From Salminus brasiliensis (lineage: Eukaryota > Chordata > Actinopteri > Characiformes > Bryconidae), in assembly GCF_030463535.1 (NCBI RefSeq), contig NC_132893.1, forward strand, positions 30,140,782-30,204,781: a stretch of 64,000 nt of DNA, read 5' to 3'. The notes below the pieces were generated by a model. The model made no database searches, had not been told where the DNA came from, and was given only the letters and a program-made list of their open reading frames with translations. Positions 27,327 to 37,321 of the stretch are shown here, piece by piece (the stretch's first letter is position 1; each line of letters starts with the position of its first letter). The position numbers were made by a program, and so were the translations under genes.

Positions 27327-27735
27327 CTGTATTGATCCCAGGAGGGAAATTACAGTTGTTACAGCTGCAACTATTCATGTAAGAATAAACACTATAAATA
27401 AACACTCTATAAAATAATTAAAATAAAGTAAAAACAAAGAGAGGAAAAAAAATTGAGAAAAACTTGAAATGAAATTATATATAAATTATACGAATTTAGT
27501 AAAGTGGCAGAGTGGTAGTAACTGATAATAAATATGGAAATTATTGCCCACATTACATTGAATTACAGTACTATTATTATTCTTTATAATATATATATTT
27601 ATTATTATTTATATTGTATATATAATGGTAATTTATCTATGTTTTTGCATCTGAGTGTCTTGCTATCCCTTTTCTGTTGTGACACTGAGAATTTCCCCAC
27701 TGTGGGATAATAAAGGATTATCTTATCTTATTATA
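27325..27735 (+). mobile_element. Remnants of two LINE 3' tails
   Basis: TATTGATCCCAGGAGGGAAA near 27.33 kb and GAATTTCCCCACTGTGGGAT followed by TTATCTTATC repeats near 27.69 kb are typical of 3' ends of non-LTR retrotransposons in fish. No reverse transcriptase remains. Confidence 0.5.
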
Positions 27736-29640
27736 GTTCCACTGTCTGCTGCTTAGACACGCAAAATGCTTTCTGGTAGACATTCAGCTCATGCAATGTT
27801 CAGCTCTGATGTTCTCTAGAAATCCCCAGTGAATTGTGGGACATTTAGGTGCCTTAAAATCACATTCAAATTCCACTGGACGATTATGAATGGGCCGAAG
27901 TACTCAGTAGTGTCCTAAATCGTAAATAGGGATCTATTTCGGTTAGACATGGTCTTGATTCTATAGTACTGTGATCTAATTCTATACTCTACATGTCATA
28001 TACAGTCAGGAGACAGAAATATAGGACATTAGCAACAGATAAACATCCTTGTAGAAATACAGTACTTTAAATCAATACTAAAACACCCAGATATTTAAGT
28101 TTGATCACTGTGATTTTCACAAAACTGAGCGATTTGAGGCTCCTCAGAGGAAAGCTGTCGTCAATACACTGAATGGGTTACGCCCTCACATTCACCTCAG
28201 TTTCATCCAGCTAGGTAAATCTCAGGCATGTGGATAATACATCTTGCAGCACAATGCAAATACAAAAACAATGGCCACAGCACACAGCCCTGCTACACAA
28301 TCTACAACACAATGCCGTTTTGTTCAATGCCTACAGGCTAACATCCTTATCACGGACGAGTAAATGGTTTCAGCCAGCGCCGTCTGGCTATACAAGGCAG
28401 TGCCGGCTATAACAGGATGACAGCCCAATCTCTTTAAGAGATCGCAACCGACACTGAAAAGCAGAAGTGGACACTGGGAAAATCCATTATGTTAAAGAAC
28501 CGGGCAGCAGGTGAGCTGCACAGCGCCACACAAAAGGGCCTGTCTGGGACACGCCATCGAGTTTACATGGCTATAATGTCTTTGGTGGCTTGCAGAGGAT
28601 GCAGAAAGTAGGGATTAGCCATAGTGAGGATGAGCGTACCTAGTGGCAATAATCCCCTTGAACCTGCCTTATCCCATTAGCTCAATTCATCACCTGCTGA
28701 AACTATCCCCTGAGCCAATGGTCACATTGGACTGTCCCTTGTGCCATTACTAACACTGCCAATGTATAGACTGCACACTGCTGCCCGTCTCTGCATTATT
28801 AATACATGCCATAGTGCTGTGATTTCATTATCCATCCATTTGTTTGCTCCAGTGGGGGTCTGAACAGGGAGCCATGCCCGCTGGCCCAAAGCTCGCGGAT
28901 ACGGTGTGGTGTCCAGAGTTCAGCCGGCGTCTCTCTGCCATACAATCAAAGCTCAGAATGAGGCAGAGATGCTAATCTTATTAGTCAGTGCAGAGGAAAA
29001 CCAAAAGCACAGTGGGGAAAGGAACCTGATCTGTTGGTATAGAGGAGCTGAGGGATGCGGGGGGGGGGGAGCTGTGTTGGAAAGGAAGTAAAGATTTAAT
29101 AAAGGGGTCAAACTTAAGAAGAAATAAATATTATAACTAATGATCTCAAAACTATTCATTCAAAATGTTGTCCTATGAAAACTATACTTTGGTTTTCTTC
29201 ATGGTTTGAATCCTGTAGCCACTCTGTACACTGTAAATAATGCTGAATGTATCAACCAATAGAAATGCTCTAAATTACTTGCAATAACCTCTTATTTTCC
29301 ATTGACTTCCATTCAAATTTACAGACATTTTTGCCTTCTCCTGTAAAGTCACATTTTTGGGATGCATGTTTTTCATTGGACAGCGGCAATATTCTCTGCT
29401 AAAATGTATACAATAGGAGAGAATAAAACTCTAAAAACAATAAAAATGGGGGGAATTATGGGATATGAATACACAAATATAAAAATTATACACCACAATA
29501 GTCCAAAGTCCAAAAAAACATCCGGCATCAGTCCAGAACCCAACGCAACATCATTCCATCAACTCAGACTGAGCTACTCTCTCATTCACTGCTAGAATAT
29601 CCATAACAAAACAGAATAAACCCCAATATAATTCAACAGA
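27736..29640. other. No gene seen
   Basis: Noncoding, with a G10 run at 29059-29068. No recognisable exon. Confidence 0.4.
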
Positions 29641-29650
29641 ATGGAACTAA

Positions 29651-29949
29651 TTCGAATTCAATAATTCACAATAGTTTTGAACAAAAAAATAAATAAATAA
29701 TAAAAACAAACACCCTACAATTATGCCTTATAGGACATTTGAGCAGAACCTAAGGCAATCGAATCTACTGGAGACTTCCAGACCACAGATTCGAATTCAG
29801 TGAGAGACAGCAGTTTTGAATTCGAATTCAAATATCCAGATTAAACACATTAGTGCAGAATTCGACGCAGTAGAACCGGAGTATTTCTCGAGAACCGAAT
29901 CCGAATTCGAGAATATCATAAAACACAATATAGGAACCGATTCGAATTC
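29651..29949. repeat. Cluster of TTCGAATTC motifs
   Basis: Full TTCGAATTC occurs at 29651, 29790, 29821 and 29941, and CGAATTCGA at 29902, with further GAATTC sites between. It lies just inside intron 1 of the putative erbin gene. Confidence 0.7.
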
Positions 29950-30392
29950 CAGGATCCAGTTTAAACGACCTGATTTTTACACAACACCACATTGAAAGGG
30001 GGAGATTAAACCGGTTTAACCTCCTAGTATCACTTTAGCTAACACGCAGCAAGCAGCTCACAACAACAACACATCCAGGAAGAAAAATAAACGCGAATAA
30101 TTCACATGTGCCTACAACCCGAGCTTTTCTCGACCCAGCAGGTCCTCGGTGAGGACACCGGAACGGATGACAGCAGTAAACAGCTGTGTGTAAAAAAAAA
30201 ACCCATTACACATCTCACCTGTTCAGACACAAAGCACGGGGACGAGCAGGTCCGGGTTGGTGTTTACACCTCGTACACGTTGTTTACACACCCAACGCGG
30301 ACATGCTGGTTAAACCGGCCACGTTTAACCAGGATAAAATCGGGTTTTAAAACCAGAACCTCAATTTCTGGCGGAGCTGGAGCTGCACATTG

Positions 30393-30494
30393 GAACTCTC
30401 CGGTCCACCTTAAATCCTGCAGCGGTTGCGGGCGGGAGCGCGAGCAGCAACCCGGCTGTAACCGCTGCAGCATTTAAGGTGGACCGGAGAATTC
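30393..30494. repeat. Near-perfect 35-bp inverted repeat in the CpG island
   Basis: Arms at 30393-30427 and 30460-30494 pair at 33 of 35 positions (core CTCCGGTCCACCTTAAAT), with a 32-base GC-rich loop. It lies about 100-200 bases inside intron 1 of the putative erbin transcript. It could fold as a long hairpin in RNA or a cruciform in DNA. Confidence 0.85.
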
Positions 30495-30595
30495 GACCGA
30501 GCCAACTTCAACCGCGTCGCGATTTGGCTAACGAGGAAGCAGAGAGCCAGCTGCTGAAGGACAAAGTGAAATCCTGCCGCGTAACTCGTTCTTAC

Positions 30596-30631
30596 CTTGT
30601 TCAGCACTTTTCCAAAACCCTCCTCGTTCAT
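30596..30631 (-). CDS. Candidate first-exon coding piece or upstream ORF at the putative erbin promoter
   Basis: An ATG at 30629-30631 opens twelve codons (MNEEGFGKVLNK) that end exactly at a good splice donor, AAG followed by GTAAGA, in phase 0. I do not recognise this N-terminus, and it is not the known ERBIN start. It may be a short upstream open frame in a 5' UTR exon, an alternative N-terminus, or the start of a different gene. The exon's 5' end lies somewhere between here and 31.3 kb. Confidence 0.35.
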
Positions 30632-31368
30632 TTACAAGAGAAACGAGGCGTTTAAATCCACATGAGCTGCTCACACAAAGGCATCGCGGGGCTGCTCTCG
30701 CTTTCCCACCGGAGCTAGCTATCTATCTATGTAGCTAGCAGGCAGGCTAAAGCACGTTAGCTAGCTTACTCCGTTAGCTAGAACGCACCTCTCAGAAGAA
30801 AGTTGCTGAAGTTTTCCTCCCAAACACAAGCACGGAAACAGTCCCCGGGGTGGCCTGAGCTTTCCAAAGCAGCGTGTTATTACAACAGGAGGAGACGAGG
30901 AGGGTCGCGCGCCTCGTAGAGCTCCAGAGAGCAGGCAGAAACCACGTCCACGGCGGTGCAACAACAGCAGAGAGGCGTAGAAAAACAGTCCACTCGTACC
31001 AGGAAAGCACAAATCCTTTTTTTTTTAAACCACCACTCATAAAAGAGCGCCGCACCCAGATGTAGCCAAGACTCACATCCTCTCCTCTGCTTCCTTTTAA
31101 AGTGTAAAAAATGTCCAGCAGTGAAGGAGAAGTGGCTGCACACCCTAAAAGCAGCGAGTTGACACAGACACGGGAGATCACTGCGAATACTCCGTACAGG
31201 CGATGCAGCAGAGAGCAGGGCTGCAGCTCGATGGACACAAGCACGAGCTGCAGCTCGACACCGAGCGGTGAGAGTGAAAACCTGCGCCACCTGCTGGCTG
31301 CGCTCAGAGCGCGCTCAATGCCCGTGGAGCGCGGGGCGCGTGGCGTCATCCCGCGGTCGGAGCCATGC

Positions 31369-31378
31369 CCATATAAGG
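31369..31378. promoter_or_regulatory. Perfect CArG box (SRF-type site)
   Basis: CCATATAAGG fits the serum response factor consensus CC(A/T)6GG exactly. It sits at the upstream edge of the CpG island of the putative erbin promoter. It could also be read as a TATA-like element. Function is inferred from motif and position. Confidence 0.5.
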
Positions 31379-31979
31379 AGCTCCGGCTGGAACCTGCTTC
31401 TCTCTATGGGAAAAATGAACGGCGTTTTTTTTTTAATGTAGCTGCTGATAATTTTACTAAATAATTTTAATTACATATCATAATAATGTACAGAAAGTGT
31501 AAAAAAAAAAATACATTGTAGTACATATATATATAAATACGTGCACCTTTTTTTCCCCAAGTGAGAACATGTCAACATGTATTGTTTTATAAAAAAAATA
31601 TATTATTTTTAATTATTATTATTATTATATAATATTTATGTTATATTTACTTTTTATATTCTACAAAATATCAGCCAGCACCGACTATGAACTACATGGG
31701 AAGTAGTAATTAATATTAACCCTTGGACAGTGTGGTAAAAATAATAGAATAGAATAATTAGAGAACAACGGTACTGGATCTACCGCCAAGTAGTGTTAGT
31801 GGTAAGTCACAAACTGGACAAAAAGTATGAACAGATCATGTTGCTGGTTCGTCATGTGTTAGATGGGGGGTTATCACTGGGTTTGGGACCCGGATCATGC
31901 CACTGTTGTGTTCCATAATACTAACCGCAGGGTGCAGTTTTCAAAAATAGTATTCATTTCTCCATAGAAAAACTATTTA

Positions 31980-32255
31980 TTGGTCCAGTGGACTAAGGAG
32001 CTGTCACCGTGAGGACAGAGGATCGCTGGTTCGAATCCCGGTCATGCTGCTAGCCATCAGCAGCCGAGACCCAGAGAGAGCACAACTGGCCTGGCTTTCT
32101 CCAGGGTGGGTAGATGAAAGATGAACTTCAAAGGGGGCGTGTTCTAGTCTGCCTTTATTGATGTCTGGTGTCTAATGGGGGAAGATTGCATATGGGTTGG
32201 GTAACTGGTAGTCCAAATTGGGGGAAATTTGGTGAAAATAGGAATTTAGAAAAGG
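31980..32255 (+). mobile_element. tRNA-derived SINE with intact B box
   Basis: A canonical RNA polymerase III B box, GGTTCGAATCC, lies at 32028-32038 after a tRNA-like head starting GTCCAGTGGACTAAGGAGCT. The body CATCAGCAGCCGAGACCCAG and the tail are shared with other copies. It is the best preserved head in the window. Confidence 0.75.
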
Positions 32256-32872
32256 AAAGAAAAACTATTAATGGCGTTAAAGGTTGTGATTGAATGATTT
32301 ACAGCAATATTGGTCAATTATGCAAATGTCAGGAGCACACAGCTGGGTAAGTGTTGCCACAGTAACAGTGGTGTTAACTACCCACCCTGTGTAGTGTAGT
32401 GAACAGATGTGGGTGTGACCCAGTACAATGTATAGGGGGTTTTCTTCAGGTTTTGGGTACATGACTGAGTACTCCTGGATTTCAGCTGCAGTGTAAGCAC
32501 TTGTGTTTACAGAAAAACAACAACCTGTTTATTCTGCCACCATGGCCAACGACAAAAGTGGGGAGTTCCAGCCTACAGTCATTCATTCATTTGTTTTCAA
32601 AAATCACTGCTATCAATTATTGAATTAACAAAATGTTGTTTACCACAGAACTGTAATGTTTAGACCTGGAGTTTCTAGGGATGACACTGACTACAAAAAT
32701 ACACACAACGGCAGACGTGACTGATTAAAAGTTACTTCAATCCGATTAAAAGTTACTTAAAGACAGATATTTTATGTAACAATCACATCTCGCCACCGCA
32801 TAAGTACAATAATATAAAAGTAGAAAACGTTGCTGAGCCATATAGTATATATGTGAAAGGAAATACAATAAA

Positions 32873-32952
32873 ACTACAAACCCCATAGACCAGTGCCGGC
32901 GTTGCTCAGTGAGTTGTGCCGGTGACGTCATTCCTGCGACAGATTTTGTAGT
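32873..32952. promoter_or_regulatory. Orphan CRE flanked by inverted ACTACA elements
   Basis: A perfect CRE palindrome, TGACGTCA, at 32923-32930 is flanked by ACTACAAA at 32873-32880 and its inverse TTTTGTAGT at 32944-32952, in a small GC-richer patch. ACTACA plus CRE resembles ZNF143/CREB promoter architecture. No exon is recognised next to it. It may be a distal element or part of an old repeat. Confidence 0.4.
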
Positions 32953-33815
32953 CCGTTTTGGAGCAACCGTGGTAAGATGGTATTTCTTTAGGTTTATTTT
33001 ACAGAAAGTGGATTATTAAGTTATTTTGCACCAGTGGATAAGCGGTCCTGCATGTCAGTTATATCTGGCACATTTTAGTCTTTATTTTTTTTTAAACCCA
33101 GTGACTGAAGTGTTCATGCAATTTCACACTGAATACAAAAGACTGGGAATGGTTCAGGACTGGTGGGTCCTGCAGGTGAAGTCACCTCTCCTCACCTCTG
33201 AAGTCTCCTCTTCTTTTAATTATGAATTAAACTTATGAGTTTAATTCATAAGTTACAGAGATTTTAGTGATACGTCTCCATCTAGTGACCGAACAATGAA
33301 GCATGACTAACACTGTTATTAAAATTAATTTAAAAAAAATATTCTCAGGTAGACCTGAAGTGTGAGTGTAACTTTCAAGGGTCTGGTAGGGTCTCAGAAC
33401 TCAGTTAGAGAAGCTATGCAAAAGAGGCCATATAAATAATCCCTCTTGTGAAACTGCCATCCTTACTACCCCTTTTAGATGAACATGGTTACATCCATAT
33501 TTTAATCTCAATTATCAATTATTATTTTAGATTTTAGAGACTTACATCATCAGCCACCATCTATAGGGATCATACTTGCATAATGAACATTTAGAAACAA
33601 CTCACTCAATAAAAGACTATATTAAATATTTTCCTGTACTTGTTATTCTCAAAATTGTATGCGTCTTTATGAATGAGTTGTGTGTTACAGAATTCACTAC
33701 TAGCTTTAAAATGCATTTATTAGTATATTTATCCACAAATATTTGGTCAATAGTTTTTTATTATACACTATTATTATGTTGCTGTTATTTTTGTTGTTAT
33801 TATTAGCTGTTTATC

Positions 33816-33817
<2 letters not shown>

Positions 33818-33846
<29 letters not shown>

Positions 33847-33847
33847 G
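33818..33847. repeat. ATT microsatellite
   Basis: About ten ATT units. Confidence 0.9.
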
Positions 33848-34152
33848 TCTATTTGAATTTAGTCTATTTATATATAGTATTTATCTGATTTTGGTAGTTT
33901 AAATTGTTTTATAATCACTTATTAATGTTTTATATATGTTTTATTTACTGTTTTGGCTCCTGACTGAACTGAACTGATTCCACTGTCTTGGTGGCTGTTA
34001 TAGGGCACTGTTAATAAGCATGTGACCGCTAGCCAGGCTACAGTACAGCCGTCACCCGACGGGGTTAGTTTTAACACAGTGTCACAACTAAGCCTTCCAC
34101 TGAAAAACATGTATTACTTGGACTGTATTACCAAGTGACATGATCAAGTGAT

Positions 34153-34158
34153 TTTATT
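34153..34158 (-). terminator. nln: Candidate nln polyadenylation signal
   Basis: An AATAAA hexamer on the minus strand lies about 250 bases beyond the stop codon and is the first one downstream. Its use is inferred from position only. Confidence 0.5.
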
Positions 34159-34407
34159 AATGTTACAATAAATGACATTTCACAATCAGTACAGATCTGT
34201 TTTGGTATACAATCCATTTTTAAACTGTCCAAAATTAGGATGTACTGGAACAACACATGTTAAATGTGTAAATGATGTTGATCATCTTCCAAATAAATCA
34301 GCTGTATAAATATGAGCACAGTTTAAATAGCATCAGATTGTGGTATATTTATAATAATAAAAAAAAATTACAGCACATTTCCTTTCATACTGCAATAGGT
34401 AGCGAAG

Positions 34408-34560
34408 TCAACAGTTATGTCCATTTTCTATCCGGGCCAGTCCTTTACACTGAAAAAAGGCATCCTGACACGGCTCACGACCCAAAAATGTTTTCAGCAT
34501 CTCCATCCCATCCACTGAGCCTCCAGCCTCCAGAATCGCCCTCCTGTACTCTTTACCCAC
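34408..34560 (-). CDS. nln: nln terminal coding exon
   Basis: The exon encodes [20 protein letters not shown], then [16 protein letters not shown] and a short variable tail ending in Cys, then TGA at 34408-34410. [10 protein letters not shown] resembles NLN, while FLGREPxQDAF resembles THOP1. The acceptor is tgcctgcag just right of 34560. Confidence 0.95.
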   Translation of the reverse strand: MGKEYRRAILEAGGSVDGMEMLKTFLGREPCQDAFFQCKGLARIENGHNC

Positions 34561-37290
34561 CTGCAGGCAAAACAAACAACTCTCATACAAGGTTCATTAC
34601 TAACTGTATTTACTCAATTACAACAATGCTTAAAACCAGGATTGTTTTATTGGGCACAACCTAATGAGACATAAAACAACCAGAACATGCCTTTCATGTT
34701 TCCATAGCAACATCATGTCTGCTAATTTCAGACAGATATCTAAAAATTCATTCTGACAATGTTTGCACCAAGTCATTATTTTTCTAATCAAGTGCTTTAT
34801 GATGACTCAGAGTTGAGTCTTTATGATGAGTTCAGAATTCTCTCTTATATTATCAATCACAATTGTATTGTCTGTAATAATAATTGCAGCATATAAATAT
34901 CATGTAAGTAACAAAGAGCTAACCAGTGTTACACCTAGGCCTCTGAATTCTATAAATTCATAAATGAATTTAATTAATTTCTTATTTTTTTATGCATAGA
35001 GACAGTGTTTAATGTCAGTTGGAAAATTTTCCATGGAAATTAATGGGTAATTATGGGAATTAACTGGAACTAATGGGAATAAAATGGGAATATTCTAAGC
35101 TAAAGGTGAGCAACTTGCATGTAGTTGGCAAAAAAATATATACTGAAGCATAATCATGGCTAAAATAATTAGATATCTGTTTATTCCTGTGGAAAATGTA
35201 TTTGTATTGTTATGCCTTCATGTCTGCTGTTGACAAAAAAAGATACATTGATGATAGTGTATGATATGGTTCCTTTACATTTTTCCTTTTTCCAATATTT
35301 TCTATTAAGTCCAATAAATTCTCAAAGTTCCCAAAATTTCCATGGAAAGTTGACATTTTGGAGCTAAAGTTTCCATGGAAAGAAACGGGTAATCTGTCGG
35401 AAATTCATCTGTAATCAGCTTTGTGACTGATCATGCATTAAGCCGTTAATTGATTAACAATTAACAATGTTAATTGAAGTAGCGGAACAAGAGGGACACC
35501 TTAGAGTTCATGATTCCTTCCTTCCTAAAGCGGCTGAAGAAGATGTCCATAGAGTAGACTTCACTCCAAAGGTAGCTGTAGTACTGACCATCATATCCTC
35601 CGGCCAGATGACTAAAACTAGCCGTCATGTTTGTCCCTGTTTAAAAAAAACAAAAACAAAGCCAATGCTGAGTAACTCACATACAATTAGGGCTGCCTGA
35701 TATCGGGGGGGGGGGAGGGGATCGGACACCGCGATACTTATTGTTCTGCGATATTAATACAGAAATGTCCACCAGAATTATCCAGAAGTCAATGATCCAA
35801 CATTTCACCATATTAATAACTTCAGCTGTGTATCCAAGATTAGACTGAAATAAATGATACTGGGCAGATATAAGCTGTGTCTTGTAGGTATGTTATTTAA
35901 CAGGAGAACAGTGGCAATTTTCCTTATAATTCCTTATATTATAAAGCAAGTTGTAACTGGGTTATTATTGGGTTTGATACCCAGGTCCTGACACGGTTGT
36001 GTTCTTAATCCTTAACAGCACAAGGTGTATGATTTAATTTGCCTAATGTGACATTGCACATCCTGCAGTGTGACTATTGCGCATGCACACGTTGCGATGA
36101 CGATGCTGAAACAGCATACACTTAGCACTGCCCTGTCACCAACACTAACAACAGGATATGACATCCCACATTTTCCCATTACTAAACTGACCATATCCAT
36201 GTAGAATTGTATGTATATATATATATATATGGATAACTTCCCATTTGCTGATTACAGTGGGTCCAACAAGTATAACTGTCTGCATATAACAGCTTAAAAA
36301 AAGACTGTATATTATATAGTATATTATATATGTATATAGTAGTATATACATATTATATGTATATAGTAGTCAATTGTAAAATAGGGTCTAACAAAGGACT
36401 ATGCCTTACAGTAAATGGTCATTTTTCTAAAAGACAGCTTCTTCCCCAATTTCCCCTACTAGCTTATTACCTGCCGTGGCTGGGATGCCCAGGATTTCCT
36501 TGCAATGCTTGGCAAACTCAGCCGCAGTGTCAGCAGAGGCCTTTGTGTGGAGCACTTGGTCCACTTTACTGAGCACGATTTGCCTGAGGTTCATCAGACC
36601 TGTCGAGGTAATAGGAAAAAAATGATCCTCACATCATACAGGCACGTTTAGTACGCAGAGTCAACCAGCATAAAAATCTTATTCTTTCAAATTCTCCAGA
36701 CAATCTGTATGAAGTCTGGCTGTCAATAAAAGAGTGTTCCATTACTAACCAATGCATGACTACAAAAACAAGTAGCTCCACACCCCGGGTCTTTAATTCT
36801 AGTCCTGGAGAACCAGGATCTATCATAGCTTGGTGATTTTCCTGCTCAACCTGAGTCAATTGTGGTTGAGAAGGAAAATGAGAAAATAACCAAACCGATC
36901 TGACCGACAGCCTTCCAGGATAGGAATGGCTAACTCTGCCTACAGCTGAAATGTAAATGCGGATGGTGAAAGCTGACCAGTGTTGGCCACTCTGGAGGCG
37001 ATGAGTTTATTCAGCAGGTCTTCTGGGATAGGGCTGCTATCCTTGTAGTGTTGGGACATCCTCTTGAGCGGCTCTTTCTCCCACACCCAATTCTCCAGCA
37101 TCTGAGACGGCACCTCCACGAAATCGGTCTCCACCAGTGTGCCGCTGAACTCTGCATAGCGAGTCTGGGTAGACACCATACAGAGCATGAGAAGAGTCAA
37201 AGCTTCCACAATGACTGGAGAAAGAGCGAGGATTTAGGCAACAGGTTAAGCAGGTGTCCCAATACTTTTGTCCGTACAGCATATGTCAGC

Positions 37291-37321
<31 letters not shown>

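Larger units (their letters stand above)
30200..31380 (-). promoter_or_regulatory. CpG-rich promoter region, probably of erbin
   Basis: Dense CpG and GC content covers roughly 30.2-31.4 kb, in contrast to AT-rich flanks. A minus-strand exon with a good donor lies inside it. In human 5q12.3, ERBIN follows NLN on the same strand, so this should be the erbin promoter with noncoding exons. No ERBIN coding exon (LRR region) is recognised to the left within the window, so the assignment rests on gene order. Confidence 0.6.
31430..34150. other. Intergenic region between the putative erbin promoter and the nln 3' end
   Basis: AT-rich flank, a SINE at 31.98-32.25 kb, the CRE patch at 32.9 kb and an ATT microsatellite at 33.82 kb. 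No recognisable exon. Confidence 0.5.

Noticed and set aside
1..30590. Search for ERBIN leucine-rich-repeat coding exons on the minus strand
   Set aside because: No frame with LRR spacing or with the conserved ERBIN N-terminus was recognised. Short exons could be missed by eye, so absence is not proven.
30792..31349. Long minus-strand open frame of 185 codons in the CpG island
   Set aside because: GC-rich promoter DNA lacks stops by composition. Three frames overlap here, none matches a known family, and splice and promoter context suggest 5' UTR and promoter.
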